Shown: one piece after another, positions 1-5,380 of the stretch
How the letters are laid out: every line of letters starts with the position of its first letter
Numbering within the stretch: the stretch's first letter is position 1
Source of the DNA: Lentisphaeria bacterium
Lineage (GTDB): Bacteria > Verrucomicrobiota > Lentisphaeria > Oligosphaerales > Oligosphaeraceae
DNA: 8,347 nt
Assembly (NCBI GenBank): GCA_016287975.1
Contig: JAEEXV010000358.1
Coordinates: 1 to 8,347, forward strand
Direction of reading: 5' to 3'
The notes under the pieces: generated by a model
What the model was told of the DNA's origin: nothing
The model's database searches: none
Seen by the model: only the letters and a program-made list of their open reading frames with translations
Position numbers and translations under genes: made by a program

Positions 1-658
1 CGTTGCGGGCGGCGCCATTGCCGCGGGCGGCGCCGCCTTTGCCTGCGTCCTTGGCGGCGGGGGCTTTGTCGGCGGGCGATTCGCCGTTGAGGTAGGCGAT
101 GGTGTCGGCGCTCAGGACGAGCACCTTGAAGCGGAGGCTGGCGTTGACGGCCTTGGGCGCGCGCGGGTTGTCGGGGGTGATCTTGCAGTTGTCCCAGCGG
201 AACTTCGGTCCGTTGGCGGAGGCGCGCAGGCTGTGGAAGAAGTCCGAGAGGTCGCGCATGGTGACGTTGCGGAAGTCGAGGGAGACGGTGACCTCCTGGA
301 AGATGCTGCCGGGCTTTTCGCGCTGGAGGTCGACTTTCTGGGTGCCTGAGATCTGCGAACGGCGCAGGAGGTTGCTGACGGCGAGGTTGATGAGCTGGTC
401 GGGTTTCATGCCGTTCGGATCGGGGATCCAATAGGGGATGGTGAGGGCCTGCATCTCCAGCAGGTCGTGGTTGCGGAGTTCCAGTTTCTGGCGGGCGAAG
501 TCGAGGTCGGACTGGAGTTGCCGCAACTGCTTCGTCTTCTGGTCGAGCGTGCCCTGGGTGGGCAGCTGGAACCCAGGCAGATACTGGCGCACGCAGACGA
601 CGGCGACCAGCACCAGCAGGAGGATCAGCACAATCAGTTGTTTGGTCTGCTTGGACAT
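1..658 (-). CDS. PilO/GspM-like single-pass membrane protein (C-terminus beyond window)
   Basis: The reading frame is open from the ATG at 658 to the window edge (219 codons). A short basic N-terminus leads into one hydrophobic helix (about residues 8-23), then a polar coiled-coil-like stretch (about 38-70, rich in Gln, Lys, Leu and Asp), then a compact alpha/beta region (about 85-190). From about 195 the sequence becomes Ala/Gly/Lys-rich low complexity. A cytoplasmic tip, one TM helix, a coiled coil and a small periplasmic domain is the layout of PilO and GspM, which form the inner-membrane assembly platform of type IV pili and type II secretion. The start lies 6 bp after the stop of the PilMN/GspL-like gene, its expected partner. 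No Shine-Dalgarno sequence is visible, so translational coupling is likely. The call rests on layout and neighbour, not on a diagnostic motif. A secretin or another platform gene would be expected further left. Confidence 0.55.
   Translation of the reverse strand, partial: MSKQTKQLIVLILLLVLVAVVCVRQYLPGFQLPTQGTLDQKTKQLRQLQSDLDFARQKLELRNHDLLEMQALTIPYWIPDPNGMKPDQLINLAVSNLLRRSQISGTQKVDLQREKPGSIFQEVTVSLDFRNVTMRDLSDFFHSLRASANGPKFRWDNCKITPDNPRAPKAVNASLRFKVLVLSADTIAYLNGESPADKAPAAKDAGKGGAARGNGAARN
5..34. repeat. 12-bp direct repeat in low-complexity tail
   Basis: The same 12 bp, GCGGGCGGCGCC, occurs at 5-16 and 23-34 (18-bp period). On the minus strand it encodes Gly-Ala-Ala-Arg twice in the tail of the PilO/GspM-like protein. 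It is probably replication slippage within a GC-rich low-complexity region rather than a regulatory element. Confidence 0.6.
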
Positions 659-664
659 GGGCGC

Positions 665-2155
665 TTAGTCGTCGGTGGATTCGGTGGCGGTTTCGGCGGG
701 GGCGGCGGGCTTGGCCTCAGGCGCCGCAGGCTTTTCGGCGGGGGCGGCGGGCCTGGCATCGCCCTCGCCCTCCTTGCCGTCGGAGTCCCCATTGGGCGCC
801 TCGGCGGCGTCCTCGCTCTTTTTCTGGAGGGCGTCGCGGCGCTGCTGCTCGCGGCGGCGCGCCTGCTGGATTCGCAGGGCTTCGGCCTCCTGCGGGGTGT
901 CGTAGCGGGCGGTGAGTTCGAAGCGCTGGGTGTAGACGTTGGCGTTCTGGTTGTAGGAACTGACCTTTTCGGAGACGTCGCCGAGCCAGGGGGATTCTTC
1001 GAGCTGCTGGGCGAGGGAGAGGTTCTTGACGGGGGTCTGGATCTGGAAGGAGATCTTGCCGTCGCGCCAGTCGAGGGACTGCGCGATCCAGGCGTCCTTG
1101 GGGATGGTCTTGGTGATGGCGAGGAGGGCGACGGGGAAGTCGGGGCGGTCGGGGGTGTTGTCGAGGAGTTCCTGGCGCAGCAGGCGGATCCGCTCGGCGT
1201 CCTTGGGGCTCATCAGTTTGTTGATGGCGTTGAGGGCGTTGCGGGTGCGGACGATTTCCGCGTCGACGAGGCGGATCAGGGCGGAGGTCGCCTGGAAGGA
1301 GGCGGCCAGCCAATAGACGACGAGGCCCAGCAGATAGATGGCGGCGGCCGCGGCGATGAACTTGACGGCGATGTTGCGGTGCGCCGCGAAGTGCTCCGGC
1401 AGCTGGAAGAGGGTGTCGCGGTCGGCGGAGACGGAGGCGGTGAGGCCGTAGAGCGCCAGGACGACGGCGGCGGGGAATTCGCGGCGCTGCTCCTCGGGGA
1501 GTGCGTCGATGGCCTCCGCGTCCAAGTCGAGGCCCGGGAGGGCTTCGGCGAGGGAGGGAGGGGCGCTTTCGGGGCGCGGGGCGAGCACGCGGCCGCCTTC
1601 GCCTGGTTCGAAGGCGTAGACGCTGCCTGGGACGGGCAGGATGACGGTGGTGTCCGCGAAGAGCGGGTCGAGGGCGGCTGGGGCGGGGAGGAGTGCGTCG
1701 ACGTGGTGGAGGCCGTCGATGGCCTTCATCCAGGCGTTCCAGTGGTCGGTGGTCGCGAAGACGAGGCGCACTGGCTGCTGGGCGTCGCCCTTGGCGCGCG
1801 GCAGCCTGCGGAATCCCCAGCGGAGGCGTTCAGGGGGGAGGGGGGTGTGCTTGCGCAGTTCGAAGGCGAGGGCGTTGCGGAGTTCCTCCCCGCGCAGGTT
1901 GGCGGGGGCGTCGGCGGCGGCCATTCCCCAGCCAGTGTCGCGCGGGCCTGCGATGACATAGGTCGAATCGTCGCCTCCGACGGCCTTCCAGGCGTGCGCG
2001 AGGATTTCGGCGAGCGAGGCGCCGTTTTCCCCGATGGCGCCGCGCCAGGCGGCCTGCACTTTGCATTTGCTGCCTGAGACGGCGAGGCGCACCGCCTGGC
2101 AGTTCTGGCTGGTCCAGGTCAGGGCGATCGAATGGTTTCGGACGAAGAGGGGCAT
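665..2155 (-). CDS. PilM-PilN/GspL-like assembly-platform protein
   Basis: This 496-aa protein has three visible parts. Residues 1 to about 255 form a soluble region that resembles the actin-like cytoplasmic domain of PilM/GspL, including a segment near 88-117 (EELRNALAFEL, then PLPPERLRWGF). Residues 262-287 form one strong TM helix. Residues about 290-425 form a PilN/GspL-like periplasmic region with an amphipathic helix after the membrane and a beta-rich core (about 355-418). Residues 428-496 are a charged, then Ala/Pro/Lys-rich tail. GspL and the PilM-PilN pair recruit the assembly ATPase and anchor the inner-membrane platform of type II secretion or type IV pili. A PilM-type and a PilN-type domain in one chain is the GspL arrangement. 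I see no clear nucleotide-binding residues. The chosen ATG has no obvious Shine-Dalgarno sequence. The PilO/GspM-like gene follows after 6 bp. Whether the machine is a pilus, a secretion system or a divergent relative cannot be decided here. Confidence 0.65.
   Translation of the reverse strand: MPLFVRNHSIALTWTSQNCQAVRLAVSGSKCKVQAAWRGAIGENGASLAEILAHAWKAVGGDDSTYVIAGPRDTGWGMAAADAPANLRGEELRNALAFELRKHTPLPPERLRWGFRRLPRAKGDAQQPVRLVFATTDHWNAWMKAIDGLHHVDALLPAPAALDPLFADTTVILPVPGSVYAFEPGEGGRVLAPRPESAPPSLAEALPGLDLDAEAIDALPEEQRREFPAAVVLALYGLTASVSADRDTLFQLPEHFAAHRNIAVKFIAAAAAIYLLGLVVYWLAASFQATSALIRLVDAEIVRTRNALNAINKLMSPKDAERIRLLRQELLDNTPDRPDFPVALLAITKTIPKDAWIAQSLDWRDGKISFQIQTPVKNLSLAQQLEESPWLGDVSEKVSSYNQNANVYTQRFELTARYDTPQEAEALRIQQARRREQQRRDALQKKSEDAAEAPNGDSDGKEGEGDARPAAPAEKPAAPEAKPAAPAETATESTDD
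691..752. repeat. 20-bp direct repeat, 42-bp period
   Basis: Positions 691-710 and 733-752 are identical over 20 bp, and similarity continues for several bases beyond. The 42-bp period equals 14 residues. On the minus strand it encodes the pair ARPAAPAE / AKPAAPAE in the C-terminal tail of the PilMN/GspL-like protein. In-frame duplication of a Pro/Ala/Lys-rich spacer is the likely origin, so tail length may vary between strains. Confidence 0.7.
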
Positions 2156-2276
2156 GCGGGTGGAAGGAAGACGCTGGTGAACGCGGGGGCTTGCGGATCC
2201 CCTGGAGGCCCTTTCGCGGGGCTATCCTTTTAACGTTGGAGGACGGGGTTTTATTGAGTGGAGGCGGGCGGAACTT
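2156..2276. other. 121-bp spacer between rluD-like gene and PilMN/GspL-like gene
   Basis: This is the only sizeable gap in the leftward block. It holds an AT-rich island (2223-2237 and 2248-2258, including the palindrome AACGTT at 2232-2237) in an otherwise very GC-rich context. The island lies about 70-100 bp before the PilMN/GspL-like start, a plausible place for its promoter, but I find no convincing -35/-10 pair. I also see no rho-independent terminator for the upstream gene on the minus strand, so read-through remains possible. Confidence 0.4.
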
Positions 2277-3269
2277 TCACCTGGCGGGGTCGAAGGCGAT
2301 GCCGGTGGCGCGGGTGAAATGGGCGATGGCGTCGCGGAGATCCTGCGGGGGCGGGGCGAGGAAGACGAGGGGCTCGCGGGTGACGGGGTGGGGCAGGGAG
2401 AGTTTCCAGGCGTGGAGGAGCTGCCGCTCGAAGCGGAACGGCGGGCAGGGGGCGCCGCCGCCGTAGACGGTGTCGCCGAGGACGGGATGCCTGAGGGCGG
2501 CGAAGTGCACGCGGATCTGGTGGGTGCGGCCAGTGTAGAGGCGCACGAGGAGGAGCGCGGCGGCGTCGGTCTGGGCGATGACGCGGTACTTGGTGAGGGC
2601 TGGCTTGGCGGCCTCGGCGGGGGCGCCTGCGGGGAAGGCGGCCATTCGCATGCGGCGCTTCGGGTCGCGCCCGATGGCCAGGTCGATGGCGCCGTCGGGC
2701 TCGCGCAGGCGGTTGCGCACGACGGCGAGGTAGAGCTTGGCTACCTCGCGCGCCTTGAAGCTCGCGCGCAGGGCGGCGGCGGCCTCGGCGGTCTTGGCGA
2801 CGACGAGGAGGCCGCTGGTCTCCTTGTCGAGGCGGTGGACGATGCCGGGGCGGTTCCCGTCCTCGTTCTCGTCGTCGGCGAGATCCGCGAAGACGGCAGG
2901 GTCGCGGTGGAGGAGGGCGGAGACGAGGGTGCCCTGGCGGTTGCCAGGGGCGGGGTGGATGACGAGGCCCGCGGGCTTGTTGACGACGAGCATGGCGTCG
3001 TCCTCGTAGATCACGTCGAGCGGGATGTCCTCGGGCAGCGGGGAGGTGTCCTCCTCGGGGGGCCAGTCGATGCGGACGACGGCGCCGGGATCGGGGCGGA
3101 AGGCGGGCTGCCGGATGGTCTCGCCGCCGACGGCGACGCGTCCGTCGTGGATGCAGCGCTGCAGGAAGGAGCGCGAGGTGCCTGGGAAATGGCGCGCGAG
3201 GATGCGGTCGAGGCGTGCGTTGGCCTCCTCGGGGGCGACGGGCGGGAGTTCGTGGATGCCTGGGGTCAT
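2277..3269 (-). CDS. rluD: RluA/RluD-family large-subunit rRNA pseudouridine synthase
   Basis: This 330-aa enzyme isomerises specific uridines to pseudouridine in structured RNA. RluD members act on helix 69 of 23S rRNA. An S4-type RNA-binding domain spans about residues 17-75 (ARLDRILARHFPG, then GRVAVGGE). The catalytic domain follows with VVNKPAGLVIHPAPGN (about 95-110), the signature HRLDKETSGLLVVAKT (145-160) with catalytic Asp148, and GRTHQIRVHFAALRHPVLGD (247-266). Length and domain order match RluD. RluC and other RluA-family members share them, so the exact target uridine is not certain. The ATG at 3269 overlaps the lgt stop as ATGA, giving translational coupling. It also begins just before the S4 domain, whereas the open frame extends uselessly to 3938 inside lgt. 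No Shine-Dalgarno sequence is visible, consistent with coupling. Confidence 0.93.
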   Translation of the reverse strand: MTPGIHELPPVAPEEANARLDRILARHFPGTSRSFLQRCIHDGRVAVGGETIRQPAFRPDPGAVVRIDWPPEEDTSPLPEDIPLDVIYEDDAMLVVNKPAGLVIHPAPGNRQGTLVSALLHRDPAVFADLADDENEDGNRPGIVHRLDKETSGLLVVAKTAEAAAALRASFKAREVAKLYLAVVRNRLREPDGAIDLAIGRDPKRRMRMAAFPAGAPAEAAKPALTKYRVIAQTDAAALLLVRLYTGRTHQIRVHFAALRHPVLGDTVYGGGAPCPPFRFERQLLHAWKLSLPHPVTREPLVFLAPPPQDLRDAIAHFTRATGIAFDPAR

Positions 3270-4102
3270 TTGGCGGGATGGCGCCGATTGTGCCAGGCGA
3301 CGAGGCCGATGGCGACGAGGGTGGCGGGGATGACGACGCAGGCGGAGGTGATCTGCGCGGGGGTGAAGCGCCCCGTGCCGACGGGGTAGTCCCCGCGCAG
3401 GCATTCGAGGAGGATGCGCCCGACCGTGTAGAGCAGGACGTAGAGGATGAAGCGCGCGCCCGGGAGGATGCGCCTGCGTTCCATCCAGAGGATGAGTCCC
3501 GCGATGGCGAGGCACCAGAGCGATTCGAGGAACTGCACGGGGATGACGGGCAGCGAAGGCGCGCCTGGTTCGATGAGCCCCTTGGCGGCCTGGATTTCGG
3601 CGACGGGGTTGCCGTCCATCGGATAGCGGATGGAGCAGAAGCCGTTCCAGGGGCGCCCGAAGCAGCAGCCGTTGAGGAGGCATCCCAGGCGTGCGACGGC
3701 GTGGGCGATCGGGAGGGCTGGGGCGATGAGGTCGGCGGTGTCCCGCAGCGACCAGTGCCTTTTCCAGCACATGAGCAGGATGACGGCGGCGGCGAGGATG
3801 AAGCCTCCCTGGAAGACGAGGCCGCCCTGCCAGACCTTGAAGACGGAGGCGAAGTTGGTGGAGAAGTCGTGGCCTGGGGCGTCCCAGAAGCGCCGAACAT
3901 ATTCGATGCGTGCGCCGACGATGCCTGCGACGACGCATGCGATGATCATGAGGTCGACCTGGGGCTGGGTGAAGTTGTATTTCTTTGCGCGCTTGGAGAG
4001 GAGATAGTAGCCCGCGAGCATGGCGAGGGCGGCGAAGAGGCCGTACCAGCGCAGGTGGAGCGGCCCGAGGTGCAGGAATTCGGCGTGGGGCATCGGGATC
4101 AT
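3266..4102 (-). CDS. lgt: Prolipoprotein diacylglyceryl transferase
   Basis: Lgt transfers diacylglycerol from phosphatidylglycerol to the lipobox cysteine of prolipoproteins, the first step of lipoprotein maturation in the inner membrane. The protein has 278 aa (usual 260-300) and about seven hydrophobic segments. Family motifs are HLRWYGL (16-22), GARIEY (63-68), GGLVFQGG (93-100), the loop RLGCLLNGCCFGRP (138-151) and GRILLECLR (228-236). By alignment from memory, Arg138, Arg229 and Glu233 would correspond to E. coli R143, R239 and E243. Two sites differ from E. coli: Gln98 stands where E. coli has His103, and the NGELWG segment is replaced by NGCCFG. The Cys-Cys form occurs in many non-proteobacterial Lgt proteins. 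The start at 4102 follows a perfect AGGAGG with 6-nt spacing; a second ATG three codons on is less well placed. It follows the YggS-family gene and overlaps rluD by 4 bp. Confidence 0.95.
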   Translation of the reverse strand: MIPMPHAEFLHLGPLHLRWYGLFAALAMLAGYYLLSKRAKKYNFTQPQVDLMIIACVVAGIVGARIEYVRRFWDAPGHDFSTNFASVFKVWQGGLVFQGGFILAAAVILLMCWKRHWSLRDTADLIAPALPIAHAVARLGCLLNGCCFGRPWNGFCSIRYPMDGNPVAEIQAAKGLIEPGAPSLPVIPVQFLESLWCLAIAGLILWMERRRILPGARFILYVLLYTVGRILLECLRGDYPVGTGRFTPAQITSACVVIPATLVAIGLVAWHNRRHPAK

Positions 4103-4108
4103 GGCGGG

Positions 4109-4114
4109 CCTCCT
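4109..4114 (-). promoter_or_regulatory. Shine-Dalgarno of lgt, overlapping the upstream stop
   Basis: On the minus strand a perfect AGGAGG lies 6 nt before the lgt ATG and includes part of the TAG stop (4115-4113) of the YggS-family gene. A ribosome ending on the upstream gene would sit on this site, so termination and lgt initiation are probably linked. It is the strongest ribosome binding site in the leftward block. Confidence 0.85.
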
Positions 4115-4808
4115 ACTGCTGGCTGTAGTCGCGGTGTCCGAAGATGGCGGTGCCGACGCGGACGATGGTGGAGCCTTCGGCGACGGCGATCTCGAAGTCG
4201 CCTGACATTCCCATCGAGAGTTCGGGGAGGGGCAGGCCAGTCGCGGCGGCGCACTGGTCGCGCAGGGTGCGGAGTCCTGCGAAGACCTGGTGGAGGGTCT
4301 CGGGGGGGGCGTTGAAGGGTGCCATGGTCATGAGGCCGACGACGGGCGCGGGCGCGTCGGGCGGGAGCGTCCTGAGGACGGGGAGGACTTCCTCGGGGCG
4401 GAGGCCGAACTTGGATTCCTCGCCGGAGACATTGACTTCGAGGAGGAGTTTCGGGTGTGCGCCCGTCTCGGCGGCGATGCGCTCGATGCGTGCGAGGAGG
4501 TCGGCGGAATCGACGGAGTGGATCCACGCGGCGTATTGGAGGGCGGCGCGCACCTTGTTGTGCTGGAGATGCCCGATGAGATGCCACTCGATGGCGGCGG
4601 GGAGGACGGGGGCCTTGGCTTCGAGTTCCTGCACCTTGTTCTCCCCGAAGCAGGGCTGCCCCGCGGCGAAGAGTTCGCCCGCGTCGGCGGCGGGGAAGGT
4701 CTTGGAGACCGCCAGGAGGCGGACCGCCGAGGCGGGCCGCTTGGCGGCGGCGCACGCCGCGTCAAGTCGGCGGCGCACGGCTTGCAAATTGTCGGTCAGA
4801 CGGGACAT
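4113..4808 (-). CDS. yggS: YggS/PLPBP-family pyridoxal-phosphate homeostasis protein
   Basis: YggS/PLPBP proteins are cytoplasmic single-domain TIM barrels that bind pyridoxal 5'-phosphate through a Schiff base. They buffer free PLP and influence amino- and keto-acid balance without a proven enzymatic activity. The 231-aa length is typical. The family motifs are present in order: LLAVSKTFP (31-39) with the PLP lysine at Lys36, [42 protein letters not shown], then [13 protein letters not shown] and the phosphate-binding end [11 protein letters not shown]. It is the first gene of the leftward operon, with lgt 10 bp downstream. The ATG at 4808 places Lys36 exactly as in E. coli YggS. No strong Shine-Dalgarno sequence precedes it, and the start abuts the AT-rich divergent spacer. 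Confidence 0.95.
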   Translation of the reverse strand: MSRLTDNLQAVRRRLDAACAAAKRPASAVRLLAVSKTFPAADAGELFAAGQPCFGENKVQELEAKAPVLPAAIEWHLIGHLQHNKVRAALQYAAWIHSVDSADLLARIERIAAETGAHPKLLLEVNVSGEESKFGLRPEEVLPVLRTLPPDAPAPVVGLMTMAPFNAPPETLHQVFAGLRTLRDQCAAATGLPLPELSMGMSGDFEIAVAEGSTIVRVGTAIFGHRDYSQQ

Positions 4809-4924
4809 GTTTTGGAAAACGAACTTATGTTATGGGACTGTACTGGAAACGCACATGCCATAAGATAACCCGTCATCCCGTTTCCGGGGATGGCGGAAAG
4901 GAGAATCAAGGAGAATCACGGCAC
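4809..4924. promoter_or_regulatory. Divergent promoter region with several dyads
   Basis: This 116-bp spacer separates the two divergent operons and is the most AT-rich stretch in the window, so it should hold both promoters. Visible inverted repeats are GTTTT/AAAAC (4809-4820), CTTATG/CATAAG (4824-4829 and 4859-4864), overlapping TTATGG/CCATAA (4830-4835 and 4858-4863), GGAAACG/CGTTTCC (4845-4851 and 4879-4885) and a hairpin-forming CATCCC/GGGATG (4874-4879 and 4887-4892, 7-nt loop). Loose -10-like hexamers exist on both strands: TAAGAT at 4861-4866 on plus, and TAACAT read on minus from 4832 to 4827. Neither has a good -35. A regulator binding the dyads is possible but unproven. Confidence 0.6.
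4898..4917 (+). promoter_or_regulatory. Tandemly duplicated Shine-Dalgarno of the dciA-like gene
   Basis: The 10-bp unit AAGGAGAATC is repeated perfectly head to tail (4898-4907, 4908-4917), so two AAGGAG ribosome-binding motifs stand 10 bp apart. The nearer one ends 11 nt before the ATG at 4925, somewhat longer than usual, and the other ends 21 nt before it. The pair supports the 4925 start over the upstream in-frame ATG at 4832, which has no such site. Confidence 0.7.
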
Positions 4925-5380
4925 ATGGACAAGGGCGAAGGGCTGCTGGCCCGAAAACATCCCAGCCCGACGGCGATGGAACGCGAGCGGGAGGAGGCGG
5001 TTGCGTTGCTGGTGGGGGAGGAGCGTCGTCCCGAGGTGATGGCCGCCATGCGCGCGCCTGCACACCGTATCGCCGACCTGGTGCAGGGGTTCGTGAAGAG
5101 GCTCAGGCCGCCAGAACAGGATCTCTACGAACGGATTCTGCAGCACTGGGAGGCGATGGTGGGGGGCAACGCGAAGATGATCCGGCCGCTGCTGGTGCGC
5201 GGGAACAGCCTCGTGCTGGAGGTGATCCATCCAGCCTATCGGACGATTTTCCAGACGCCGCAGATGCAGGCGCAGGTTCTGGAGCGGGTGCGGGAACTCA
5301 CGGACGGAAAGGTGAGTCAAATTGCATACGCGCCAGCAGGTCGCCGAGGCGCCGTGAAGATACAGGAAGAACTGAAATGA
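4925..5380 (+). CDS. DUF721/DciA-like protein
   Basis: This is a 151-aa soluble protein. The region about 47-136 resembles the DUF721 domain: a helical start (IADLVQGFVKRL), a Trp-containing helix followed by VGG (LQHWEAMVGG, 72-81), a beta unit of the form L-x-x-G-x-x-L-x-L-E-V (about 90-100), and a final V-S-Q-I-A-Y-A-P strand (130-137). DciA members of this family load the replicative helicase DnaB in many bacteria that lack DnaC; other DUF721 proteins have no known role. A polar, Glu/Arg-rich N-terminus (1-46) precedes the domain. The start at 4925 was preferred because of the duplicated ribosome-binding motif; the frame is open back to an ATG at 4832 inside the probable promoter. The gene overlaps the protease gene by 4 bp (ATGA). 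It is not beside dnaA, recF or gyrB, a common site for dciA, so the replication role is inferred from the fold only. Confidence 0.68.
   Translation: MDKGEGLLARKHPSPTAMEREREEAVALLVGEERRPEVMAAMRAPAHRIADLVQGFVKRLRPPEQDLYERILQHWEAMVGGNAKMIRPLLVRGNSLVLEVIHPAYRTIFQTPQMQAQVLERVRELTDGKVSQIAYAPAGRRGAVKIQEELK
5364..5369 (+). promoter_or_regulatory. Shine-Dalgarno of the Prc-type protease gene
   Basis: AGGAAG lies inside the end of the dciA-like gene, 7 nt before the ATG at 5377. This spacing favours 5377 over the in-frame ATG two codons later (5383) and lets the protease be translated by fresh initiation as well as by coupling through the ATGA overlap. Confidence 0.65.

Noticed and set aside
467..2077. 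Long plus-strand frame (536 codons) antisense to the PilMN/GspL-like gene
   Set aside because: It is Gly/Glu/Asp/Val-rich low complexity without domain features and mirrors a real gene. The strong third-position C bias of the minus-strand gene removes stops from this frame.
2208..2230. Hairpin GCCC/GGGC followed by a T-rich run, terminator-like on the plus strand
   Set aside because: The stem is only 4 bp, the T-run is interrupted, and no plus-strand gene ends here. On the minus strand, where it could matter, no T-run follows.
2251..3938. Minus-strand frames of about 550 codons spanning rluD and lgt
   Set aside because: The 2277-3938 frame is the rluD frame extended upstream through lgt in a wrong frame; the 2251-3900 frame is Pro/Arg/Ser-rich noise. 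The S4 domain start and the ATGA overlap place the true start at 3269.
3215..4315. Plus-strand 366-codon frame across lgt and its neighbours
   Set aside because: Its composition is typical of antisense shadow (Glu/Asp/Gly/Ala), it has no recognisable domain, and three well-supported minus-strand genes occupy the region.
4832..4924. N-terminal extension of the DciA-like protein starting at the ATG at 4832
   Set aside because: It lies in the AT-rich promoter spacer, has no ribosome-binding motif, and the added residues do not resemble the family. The duplicated Shine-Dalgarno favours 4925.
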